Shown piece by piece: positions 1 through 5,323 of a stretch of 5,323 nucleotides of DNA. The notes under the pieces were generated by a model. The model was not told where the DNA came from and ran no database searches. It was given only the letters and a program-made list of their open reading frames with translations. Position 1 is the stretch's first letter, and the number at the start of each line of letters is the position of its first letter. The DNA comes from an uncultured Phaeodactylibacter sp. (GTDB lineage Bacteria; Bacteroidota; Bacteroidia; Chitinophagales; Saprospiraceae), in contig CAJXXJ010000311.1 of assembly GCA_913062745.1 (NCBI GenBank), positions 1 through 5,323 on the forward strand, in the 5' to 3' direction. The position numbers were made by a program, and so were the translations under genes.

Positions 1-916
1 CCATAATCTGCGGCCTTGCCGGCTCCAGGCCGAGGCTGGGCCGCTTCAGCTCTCCGTACTCAATCAGCTCCGGCACCACCCAGCGCACAACATCCACCGG
101 AATGGAGAACCCGATACCCGCCGATGCACCGGACGGGCTATAGATAGCGGTATTCACCCCTATCAGCCGGCCCGAGCTGTCCAGCAAGGGGCCGCCGGAA
201 TTACCTGGGTTGATCGCTGCGTCAGTTTGTATTACATCCCTAATGGGAATGCCTGCTACAGATTTGATTTCCCGGCCAAGCGCGCTGACGATACCGGTAG
301 TCAGCGTCTGATCCAGGCCAAAGGGGTTACCGATTGCGTAGACAGACTGCCCTACCCGCAGATTATCGGAGCTGCCTACAGGAATCGGGCGCAACTCCCG
401 CCGCGGCACATCTACCCGCAGTACTGCCAGGTCTTTTTCCGGCGCTACGCCGACCAGTTTGGCATCCCAGGTACTGCGGTCGGCCAGGGTGACCGTGGCC
501 CGGTCTGCTCCGCGGATTACGTGGTAATTGGTGATGATGTGCCCTTTATTATCCCAGACAAAGCCAGAACCGCTGCCGCGGGGGATTTCCGTGATATTGC
601 GGCTGAAATAATCACGGCGCACATTGGTAGTCGTGATGTAACAGACTGATGGAGAGGCTTCTTCGAACAGGCGGATAGTGGCAATTTCGTCCGGATTCAG
701 TCCCTCGCCGGGTGTAGTGGCCCGGGTGCCGGGCAGCGTGGAGGGGGGCGGTGCCGCAGGGCTTGTCTCCTCATTGATTATTTCCTGAGCAGATGGTGCG
801 GCTGGCTGCTCCTCGGCGGCTGCCGGCGCATCAGCACGGTTCGTCCAGGCTGCGCCGGCCAAAAAACCAGTCAGCAGCAGCGCCATCCATACGAATATCT
901 TGAAACGGTTGGTCAT
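1..916 (-). CDS. HtrA/Deg-family serine protease, 3' end missing
   Basis: Trypsin-like S1C protease that would degrade or quality-control misfolded proteins in the cell envelope. The gene reads from the ATG at 916 off the left edge, giving 305 visible residues. Residues 6-24 are a hydrophobic signal or anchor segment with no lipobox cysteine. Residues 28-75 are an Ala/Pro/Glu-rich linker, and the protease domain covers about 80-290. The catalytic triad is intact: His132 in TNYHVI, Asp162 in KDLAVL and Ser240 in NPGNSGGP. The stretch IGNPFGLDQTLTTG (195-208) and the TNYHVI form resemble the plant/cyanobacterial Deg1/HhoA branch more than E. coli DegP, and the regulatory LA loop looks short. 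A PDZ domain normally follows near residue 295 and would lie outside the window, so its presence is inferred. It starts 15 bp after the stop of the upstream gene (932-2221), which suggests one transcript. There is no Shine-Dalgarno before the ATG. The family call is secure; the substrate is unknown. Confidence 0.95.
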   Translation of the reverse strand, partial: MTNRFKIFVWMALLLTGFLAGAAWTNRADAPAAAEEQPAAPSAQEIINEETSPAAPPPSTLPGTRATTPGEGLNPDEIATIRLFEEASPSVCYITTTNVRRDYFSRNITEIPRGSGSGFVWDNKGHIITNYHVIRGADRATVTLADRSTWDAKLVGVAPEKDLAVLRVDVPRRELRPIPVGSSDNLRVGQSVYAIGNPFGLDQTLTTGIVSALGREIKSVAGIPIRDVIQTDAAINPGNSGGPLLDSSGRLIGVNTAIYSPSGASAGIGFSIPVDVVRWVVPELIEYGELKRPSLGLEPARPQIM

Positions 917-931
917 GTGGGTTAGCTTCGG

Positions 932-2221
932 TTAGGTTTTACGCTTTTTCTTTTTCGCAGCCGGGAACAGGATGTTGTTTAGGATCAGCCGGTACCCAGG
1001 CGATTTGGGGTGCAGGTTGAGGTCGGTCTCGGGGTCTTGCACATAGTGCCGGTAATCCTCCGGGTCATGCCCACCGTAGAAGGTCCAGAACCCCTTGCCG
1101 TAATTATTGTGGATGTAGCGGGCTTCCTTGGCCGGCTTGGTTTCGCCCAGTATCAGCACGCCGGATTTAATGGTGCGGTTGCGGAAAGCAGTCGTCTGCC
1201 CCATAAAGCCTTTAACCGTGCGGGTATGGTTTTGCGTAAGCATAGTCGGCACAGGGTCCCACTTGGCGGAAAAGTCGAAAAGCGTGAAGTAATCCTGCTC
1301 GGGGTTGACCCGGCGGCCGCGGTAGTGGTCGATATCTGAATACTCGTACTCCAGCGGGTTACGGGTCAGCTGGAAGTCTTCAAACGCGAAGGTTTTGCTG
1401 TAATCGAGCTTTTGCTGCGCATTCGGGTCTACCGGGTCGCCATCGTACATCTCCGCGCAGATGTCGACACCTTCGGCAGCCAGGGCAATATCGTAGGTAT
1501 CCGTCGCCGAGCACATGGCAAACATAAAGCCGCCGCCGGTGACGTACTCTTTGATTCGTTTCACCACGGCGAGCTTGAGCTGAGAGACTTTTTCAAAACC
1601 AAGCTCGTCCGCCAGTTCTTCCATTTTGCGCTGGTTTTCGCGGTACCACTGCTGATTGTGGTAAGTGCGGTAGAAGCGGCCGTACTGCCCGGTAAAGTCT
1701 TCGTGGTGCAAGTGCAGCCAGTCGTATTTGACCAGCTCGTCGTTTAGGACCTCGCGGTCGTAGATGGTCTCGTAGGGGATTTCCGCATGGGTCAGCACCA
1801 GCGTCACCGCATCATCCCAGGGCTGTATTTTTTCGCCGCGGGCGTTGAAGTCAGGAGTATACACCGCAATCTTGGGCGCCTTTTCCAGCTTGATGGCCTC
1901 CTGATTGACCTCCGGGTGGGAGATGTCCTCGATAATTTTATTGAACTGCGCATCCGCCAGCACTTCAAAAGAGACGCCGCGCGTCAGGCATTCCTTCTCA
2001 AACACCTTGGAGTGGGGGAAGGCAAAGCTGCCACCCCGGTAGTTGAGCAGCCACCAGGCGTCTACGTTATTGGAAAGCACCCAGTAGGTGATACCGTATG
2101 CCTTGAGGTGCTCCCGCTGACTCTCCGCATCCATCGGGATGAGGATGTAGGCAGCCTGCAACTGTAGTGCGCCAAATAGCAGCAGTGCGATAGTCATCAA
2201 CTTCTTCATCATAGATCTCAT
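932..2221 (-). CDS. Secreted GATase-like protein, Bacteroidota 'asparagine synthetase B' family (name unsupported)
   Basis: A 429-residue protein that I recognise as the family often labelled 'asparagine synthetase B' in Bacteroidota genomes. That label does not fit the sequence. There is no N-terminal catalytic cysteine of a class II glutaminase domain and no SGGxDS ATP-pyrophosphatase loop. The protein also begins with a signal peptide (MKKLMTIALLLFGALQLQA, about residues 5-23), so it should leave the cytoplasm. Visible conserved blocks are YILIPMD (25-31), YWVL and WWLLNYRGGSF (46-66), PWDDAVTLVLTHAEIPY (134-150), YDWLHLHHEDFTGQYG (166-181), GGGFMFAMCSATD (229-241), FDFSAKWD (315-322) and FYGGHDPEDY (381-390). 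Cys237 sits after a strand in a nucleophile-elbow-like setting, as in class I glutamine amidotransferase, ThuA or DJ-1 folds. The C-terminus is a basic AAKKKKRKT tail. Met4 or Met5 (ATGs at 2212 and 2209) may be the true start, since they give a conventional signal peptide; the ATG at 2221 is the longest choice. The reaction is unknown. Confidence 0.9.
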   Translation of the reverse strand: MRSMMKKLMTIALLLFGALQLQAAYILIPMDAESQREHLKAYGITYWVLSNNVDAWWLLNYRGGSFAFPHSKVFEKECLTRGVSFEVLADAQFNKIIEDISHPEVNQEAIKLEKAPKIAVYTPDFNARGEKIQPWDDAVTLVLTHAEIPYETIYDREVLNDELVKYDWLHLHHEDFTGQYGRFYRTYHNQQWYRENQRKMEELADELGFEKVSQLKLAVVKRIKEYVTGGGFMFAMCSATDTYDIALAAEGVDICAEMYDGDPVDPNAQQKLDYSKTFAFEDFQLTRNPLEYEYSDIDHYRGRRVNPEQDYFTLFDFSAKWDPVPTMLTQNHTRTVKGFMGQTTAFRNRTIKSGVLILGETKPAKEARYIHNNYGKGFWTFYGGHDPEDYRHYVQDPETDLNLHPKSPGYRLILNNILFPAAKKKKRKT

Positions 2222-2345
2222 TACTTTTATGGCCTGTAATCCGTAACAATCGGAAAGCCGACACGGTTATAGCTTTCTGCCGATGATGCCTCCGGATCGT
2301 CTAATATTCTTTATTATTGCGTGCCTGAGGTATTTCTGCCCCTTT

Positions 2346-2392
2346 CGGGAAAAGACCAAAGCCAGCGATTAGGCGAGCTTTGTTACTTCCCG
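2346..2392. repeat. Nested inverted repeat in the leader of the minus-strand operon
   Basis: The outer arms are CGGGAA (2346-2351) and TTCCCG (2387-2392). The inner arms are CAAAGC (2357-2362) and GCTTTG (2377-2382). The arms are separated by a 5/4-nt internal loop, and the apical loop is 14 nt. Both arm pairs are perfect 6-bp complements in register. No T-run follows on either strand, so it does not look like a terminator. If the promoter at 2419-2450 is real, it lies near the 5' end of the minus-strand mRNA and could fold as an RNA leader; otherwise it could be a protein-binding site. It matches no riboswitch class I recognise. Confidence 0.5.
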
Positions 2393-2418
2393 GTGAGTAT
2401 ATAAAGAGGCAAAACCAA

Positions 2419-2450
2419 AAAATGTATAGCACCCCTGCCGTTTTAACAAT
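2419..2450 (-). promoter_or_regulatory. Candidate Bacteroidota-type promoter for the minus-strand operon
   Basis: On the minus strand ATTG (2450-2447) is followed after 20 bp by TACATTTT (2426-2419). The established Bacteroidota vegetative consensus is TTTG, 19-21 bp, then TAnnTTTG. The -33 element matches 3 of 4 positions, the -7 element matches 5 of its 6 fixed positions, and the spacing is in range. Transcription would start near 2412. Judged by eye only; such short motifs occur by chance. Confidence 0.4.
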
Positions 2451-2491
2451 TCACTAACAGGATGTTGAGCGGGCAGGCCGGGGAATTCCGT

Positions 2492-2499
2492 TATAATTG
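2492..2499 (+). promoter_or_regulatory. Candidate -7 element for the vWA membrane-protein gene
   Basis: TATAATTG matches the Bacteroidota -7 consensus TAnnTTTG at 5 of 6 fixed positions and also contains a perfect TATAAT. The nearest upstream TTG is at 2465-2467, giving a 24-bp gap, which is longer than usual, so the -33 element is uncertain. A start near 2505 would leave a very short leader before the ATG at 2524. That start codon has an A-rich upstream stretch (acaaaataaag) and no Shine-Dalgarno. Confidence 0.35.
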
Positions 2500-2523
2500 C
2501 AAGTTACAAAATAAAGCCGCTGC

Positions 2524-4623
2524 ATGGACAATCTAAGCTTTTCCTATCCTTCCTGGTACCTGTTGCTCTGCCTGCTGCTTGGCCTGGGCGCTGCTCTGCT
2601 GCTGTACTACCGCTCGGCAGCTTTTCGGGAGCAGTCTGCCCTGCTCAATTGGGTACTGGGGATACTGCGCTTTTTAGGCGTCAGCCTGATTGCCATACTG
2701 CTGCTTGCTCCGCTGTTGCGGGACGTGGTGCAGGAAACGAAAAAACCGGTGATTGTGCTGGCGCAGGATGTTTCGGAATCAGTGGGCAGCGCACTGTCGA
2801 ATGCTGACTCTGCCGCCTACCGGGAAGAGCTGGAAGCCCTGCAGGCCGCTCTTTCGGAAGACTACGAACTGAAGACCTACTCCTACGGCAGCGAAGTGCG
2901 GGAGGGGCTGGACTACACCTTTGCGGACAAGCAGAGCAATATTTCCGAGATGTTGTCCTCCGCTTACAGCCTCTACAGTGGCCAAAACCTGGGGGCGGTC
3001 ATTCTGGCTACTGACGGCATTTACAACGAAGGCAGCAGCCCGGTCTACTCGGGCGGCAAACTGGCGGCACCGGTCTATACCATCGCACTGGGAGACACGA
3101 CTCCACAGAAAGACCTGCTTGTGAAGCGTGTCTTTTATAACCGCATAGCGTACCTGGGTGATAAGTTCAGTGTGGAAATTGACCTGCTGGCAGAAAACGC
3201 GGCTGGGAGCAGCAGCAAGCTGAGCATTTACAAGATTGAAAACGGCAATCAGCGGCTGCTCGAACAGCAGGCCGTACAAATTGATGACAACAGCTACTTT
3301 GATACCCGGGAGGTCATCCTCGATGCCAATGAAGCCGGCGTGCAACGCTACCGGGTGAGCCTGAGCTCTTTACCGGGAGAAGCGAGTACCGCTAATAACT
3401 CCAAAGACATCTTCATCGATGTGCTGGATGCGCGCCAGAAGATACTCATCCTGGCCAATGCGCCACACCCGGACATCTCTGCCATCAGGCAGGGCATCTC
3501 CAATAACAAAAACTACGAAGTGGAGGTGGAATACGCCAGAAACTTCACCGGGCAGCTTGCCGCTTACGATTTTGTGATCCTGCACAACCTGCCTAGTGCA
3601 GAAAATGATGCCACGAGCGTATTCAATGCGCTGCAGCAACAACAGATTTCACACCTCTTCATAGCCGGGCTACAGACTAACCCTGCGCGCTTTAATGAAC
3701 TGCAGCCATTACTAGACATCACCCTGCGCGGCGGCGGCGAAAACCTGGTACAGGCAGCAATTGCTCCCGAGTTCGGGCTTTTCACGATAGAGGATGAACT
3801 GAAACAGCGCCTTCCCAACTTCCCGCCCCTGACGGCCTTTTTCGGTGAATTCACCCGGGGCAGTACCGGAGAAGTACTGCTCTATCAACAGGTGGGCGAC
3901 ATCCGGACGGAATACCCCCTGCTCATGCTGGGCGAGGAAGATCAGACGAAAATCGGGGTGCTGGCCGCAGAGGGTATCTGGAAGTGGCGGCTCTTTGACT
4001 ATCTGCAAAACCAAAACCATGAGCTGTTTAATGAGCTGATCGGCAAGGCCGTTCAGTACCTTAGCCTTAAGGAAGATAAGCGCCGTTTTCGCGTCAGCCT
4101 GGCCAAGAATATCTTTGACGAAAACGAAAATATCTACTTCGACGCGGAGCTCTACAACCGCAGCTTCGAGCTGGTCAATGAGCCGGACGCAAGCCTGGTC
4201 ATCACCGATCAGGAAGGCAAAGAGTACGATTTCACCTTTAACAAAAGCGGCAATGCCTACCGCCTCAATGCCGGCATTCTTCCCGTGGGCAATTACAGCT
4301 TCCGCGGGTCAGTATTCTACAATGGAGAGCAGCTGAGCTACGATGGGCAATTTAGTGTAAAGCCTATACAACTGGAAAGCTACGAGACTACTGCCGACCA
4401 CAACCTGCTGCAGCTGCTGAGCGAGCGCTACGGCGGGCAGCTTTACTATCCGGGGCAATTACAGGATATTGCAACCGCTATCCGCGAGCGCGATACCGTC
4501 AAGCCGGTGATTTACGAAACAGCAAAAACACGCCCGGTCATCGACCTGAAATGGCTGTTTTTCCTGCTGCTGCTGCTGTTTTCTGCGGAGTGGGGCCTGC
4601 GCCGTTATTTCGGGGCGTACTAA
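2524..4623 (+). CDS. Membrane-anchored vWA-domain protein with GATase-like region
   Basis: A complete 699-residue protein. TM helices are predicted at about 11-29 and 45-65, and a C-terminal TM at about 675-691 ends with a short basic tail, so the bulk (66-674) probably faces the periplasm. A von Willebrand factor A domain covers about 75-190. Its metal-ion-dependent adhesion site has DVSES (Asp82, Ser84, Ser86), a Ser138-Asn-Ile where Thr is usual, and ATDG (Asp164). LPVYTIALGD-type sequence closes the domain (183-191). Residues 200-300 look beta-rich (Ig/CARDB-like). Residues 305-400 (KILILANAPHPD, then YDFVILHNLPS) have alternating strands and helices like class I glutamine amidotransferase folds, but no nucleophile cysteine is apparent. 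Residues 520-615 form another beta-rich domain. BatA-type and 'glutamine amidotransferase' membrane proteins share this plan, so a role in protein-protein contact at the envelope is likelier than catalysis. It is transcribed alone, divergent from the minus-strand operon, with hairpins after its stop. The partner and exact role are unknown. Confidence 0.93.
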   Translation: MDNLSFSYPSWYLLLCLLLGLGAALLLYYRSAAFREQSALLNWVLGILRFLGVSLIAILLLAPLLRDVVQETKKPVIVLAQDVSESVGSALSNADSAAYREELEALQAALSEDYELKTYSYGSEVREGLDYTFADKQSNISEMLSSAYSLYSGQNLGAVILATDGIYNEGSSPVYSGGKLAAPVYTIALGDTTPQKDLLVKRVFYNRIAYLGDKFSVEIDLLAENAAGSSSKLSIYKIENGNQRLLEQQAVQIDDNSYFDTREVILDANEAGVQRYRVSLSSLPGEASTANNSKDIFIDVLDARQKILILANAPHPDISAIRQGISNNKNYEVEVEYARNFTGQLAAYDFVILHNLPSAENDATSVFNALQQQQISHLFIAGLQTNPARFNELQPLLDITLRGGGENLVQAAIAPEFGLFTIEDELKQRLPNFPPLTAFFGEFTRGSTGEVLLYQQVGDIRTEYPLLMLGEEDQTKIGVLAAEGIWKWRLFDYLQNQNHELFNELIGKAVQYLSLKEDKRRFRVSLAKNIFDENENIYFDAELYNRSFELVNEPDASLVITDQEGKEYDFTFNKSGNAYRLNAGILPVGNYSFRGSVFYNGEQLSYDGQFSVKPIQLESYETTADHNLLQLLSERYGGQLYYPGQLQDIATAIRERDTVKPVIYETAKTRPVIDLKWLFFLLLLLFSAEWGLRRYFGAY

Positions 4624-4631
4624 TTACCGGG

Positions 4632-4650
4632 AGTCAGAAACCTGACTTTT
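4632..4650 (+). terminator. Rho-independent terminator after the vWA gene
   Basis: AGTCAG (4632-4637) pairs with CTGACT (4642-4647) across an AAAC loop, and the descending arm runs into TTTT (4647-4650). It lies 9 bp after the stop codon. The stem is short (6 bp), so it may be leaky on its own. Confidence 0.6.
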
Positions 4651-4659
4651 ATTGCTATT

Positions 4660-4693
4660 AGGGGTTGCATACTAATGCAAGAACCCTTATTTT
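4660..4693 (+). terminator. Second hairpin, probable back-up terminator
   Basis: TTGCAT (4665-4670) pairs perfectly with ATGCAA (4675-4680) across ACTA. After a 1/3-nt internal loop, AGGG (4660-4663) pairs with CCCT (4684-4687). TATTTT follows at 4688-4693. In tandem with the hairpin at 4632-4647 it would make termination after the vWA gene efficient. Confidence 0.5.
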
Positions 4694-4697
4694 GCAA

Positions 4698-4880
4698 TTG
4701 AGTGATAAAAAAAAGCAAAAAATTGCCGATTTGACAAACGAAAAGCTCTTCACGCTCGTCTGTAAGGATGAGCAGATTAATGCGCGGGCTCTGTAGAACG
4801 ACCACCTGAGGTTTGAAAGCAGCCGAATTTAGGGTACTGTTCTCGAATCTGTCTTTTTCTACAAGCGCGATTGGGGTTTA
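4698..4880 (+). pseudogene. Possible decayed coding remnant
   Basis: One plus frame reads protein-like text, with IADLTNEKLFTLVCKDEQ (4722-4775) and later ESVFFYKRDWGLL (4845-4883). It is broken by TAG stops at 4794 and 4830. It has no convincing start codon, and an A8 run at 4706-4713 sits near its beginning. By eye it faintly recalls the N-terminal part of Bacteroidota sigma-70-family factors, but the resemblance is too weak to name it. Three stops in the 4662-5075 frame is fewer than the roughly six expected for random sequence, which is not significant. It may simply be non-coding. Confidence 0.2.
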
Positions 4881-4893
4881 TTAAACTGTTGTC

Positions 4894-4934
4894 ATGTGCC
4901 TGCTGCCAAGCTTGCATGCGCATGTACTGCACAT
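4894..4934. repeat. Palindrome within a wider inverted repeat
   Basis: CATGCGCATG at 4915-4924 is a perfect 10-bp palindrome. It sits inside outer arms ATGTGC (4894-4899) and GCACAT (4929-4934). Such dyads can bind dimeric regulators or form a hairpin. It lies about 150 bp upstream of the gene at 5075. Confidence 0.4.
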
Positions 4935-4954
4935 TTACATTCATGCTATACCTG

Positions 4955-5001
4955 GCCTGATACCGCCACGATTTAGCCTGATACCGTATTGCCTTTTACC
5001 G
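4955..5001 (+). repeat. Direct repeats of GCCTGATACCG upstream of the 5075 gene
   Basis: Two identical 11-bp copies occur at 4955-4965 and 4976-4986, exactly 21 bp apart (about two helical turns). A third copy, GCCTTTTACCG at 4991-5001, matches 9 of 11 positions and follows 15 bp later. Exact spacing on one face of the helix suggests binding sites for a regulator of the downstream gene. No origin or mobile-element context is visible, so iterons are unlikely. Confidence 0.5.
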
Positions 5002-5074
5002 TAGGAGCTGTCGCTTGTACGGCTGGCTATTTATTGCACCAATTATTACCAAACCCAATAACTCCTAAACAGTC

Positions 5075-5323
5075 ATGAAGAAGACAATCTTATTAATTAC
5101 CGGCCTGATGTGCTTACATTTGACATTAACCCACGCCCAACGCCCGCCTAAACGCTACCTTGATGTGAACGCCGGCATAGGCCTGCTGCCCACCTTTCTC
5201 AAAGACGGAGGGGAAGCAGTAGTCATCCCGCTCGTATTTTCCGCAGATTACAAAATAGCGGACCGCTTCAGCCTCGGTATGCGGGCCGGGTACTCCGTAA
5301 CAGACTCCGGCATGCGCAGATTC
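5075..5323 (+). CDS. Secreted protein, probable outer-membrane beta-barrel, 3' end missing
   Basis: The first 83 residues of a gene that runs off the right edge. The ATG at 5075 opens a clear signal peptide: MKK, a hydrophobic core at residues 5-18, and likely cleavage after THA (19-21), leaving Gln22 as the first mature residue. The mature part shows amphipathic, glycine-punctuated strands, YLDVNAGIGLLPTF (residues 26-39) and ADYKIADRFSLGMRAGYSV (56-74). This alternation, with an 'xxxRFSLGxRAGY' turn-strand pattern, is typical of small outer-membrane beta-barrel proteins of Bacteroidota. Too little is present to name a family. No Shine-Dalgarno precedes the ATG; the leader is A/C-rich. Direct repeats at 4955-5001 and a palindrome at 4915-4924 lie upstream and may control it. 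Confidence 0.75.
   Translation, partial: MKKTILLITGLMCLHLTLTHAQRPPKRYLDVNAGIGLLPTFLKDGGEAVVIPLVFSADYKIADRFSLGMRAGYSVTDSGMRRF

Larger units (their letters stand above)
2222..2523. other. Divergent intergenic regulatory region
   Basis: This 302-bp stretch separates the divergent genes starting at 2221 (minus) and 2524 (plus). I see no gene in it. It carries a candidate minus-strand promoter (2419-2450), a candidate plus-strand -7 element (2492-2499) and a nested inverted repeat (2346-2392). A weaker hairpin pairs GAAAGC at 2253-2258 with GCTTTC at 2272-2277 across a 13-nt loop. With the proposed minus-strand promoter, the 932-2221 gene would have a structured leader of about 190 nt, while the plus-strand gene would have a leader of only about 15-20 nt. 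Confidence 0.7.
4624..5074. other. Long intergenic region
   Basis: These 451 bp separate two plus-strand genes. They hold two hairpins just after the stop at 4623, an A-rich stretch (4707-4722), an interrupted protein-like frame (about 4698-4880), a 10-bp palindrome (4915-4924) and 11-bp direct repeats (4955-5001). I found no intact gene. A weak promoter-like pair (TTG at 4912-4914, TACATTCA at 4936-4943) precedes the direct repeats but does not meet the consensus well. Confidence 0.6.

Noticed and set aside
227..649. Plus-strand open frame of 140 codons
   Set aside because: It lies wholly antisense to the protease domain that carries an intact His-Asp-Ser triad, and its translation shows no recognisable domain.
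1010..2167. Three plus-strand open frames (1010-1339, 1412-1747, 1787-2167)
   Set aside because: They are antisense shadows of the strongly conserved secreted GATase-like gene.
932..2221. Naming the gene asnB
   Set aside because: No class II glutaminase or synthetase ATP-binding motif is present and the protein has a signal peptide.
2067..2264. Minus-strand frame of 65 codons overlapping the 5' end of the 932-2221 gene
   Set aside because: It overlaps the signal-peptide and N-terminal coding region in another frame and its translation is low in protein-like character.
2779..4020. Minus-strand frames (2779-3345, 3370-3642, 3564-3854, 3712-4020) within the vWA gene
   Set aside because: They are antisense to a continuous 699-residue protein with recognisable domains.
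4620..4805. Minus-strand 61-codon frame after the vWA gene
   Set aside because: It spans both terminator-like hairpins, overlaps the end of the vWA gene and shows no family features; its hydrophobic look comes from A/T-rich sequence.
4955..5001. Direct repeats as a CRISPR array or replication iterons
   Set aside because: The repeats are only 11 bp, unevenly spaced (21 and 15 bp), and there are no cas or replication genes nearby.

Overview
The window most likely comes from a member of the Bacteroidota, perhaps a GC-moderate marine lineage such as Saprospiria or Cytophagia (the finer placement is a guess). The evidence is a ~430-residue secreted protein of the type labelled 'asparagine synthetase B' in that phylum, a three-TM vWA membrane protein of a Bacteroidota style, start codons without a Shine-Dalgarno sequence, and promoter-like elements of the TAnnTTTG type.

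Layout. Positions 1-2221 hold two minus-strand genes in an apparent operon. The upstream gene (932-2221) encodes a secreted protein with a class I glutamine-amidotransferase-like core. After a 15-bp gap comes a membrane-anchored HtrA/Deg-type serine protease (916 down to the window edge, 3' end missing). Positions 2222-2523 are a divergent regulatory region with a candidate promoter for each strand and a nested inverted repeat. Positions 2524-4623 hold a single plus-strand gene for a 699-residue membrane protein: two N-terminal TM helices, a vWA domain with an almost complete MIDAS, a Rossmann/GATase-like region, beta-rich domains and a C-terminal TM helix. Two hairpins follow its stop codon. 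Positions 4624-5074 are a long gap containing a run of protein-like but interrupted sequence, a palindrome and a set of 11-bp direct repeats. At 5075 a plus-strand gene begins for a secreted protein, probably an outer-membrane beta-barrel, which runs off the right edge.

How it fits together. All four products are predicted to act at or beyond the inner membrane: a secreted GATase-like protein, an envelope protease, a periplasm-facing vWA protein and an outer-membrane-type protein. Envelope maintenance is a reasonable shared theme, but only the tandem arrangement of the two minus-strand genes is direct evidence of co-expression. No mobile element, CRISPR array, tRNA or rRNA was seen. Nothing here clearly establishes a new defence or biosynthetic system. 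The best leads are the functional misnaming of the 932-2221 protein, its pairing with a second GATase-like membrane protein, and the structured intergenic regions.
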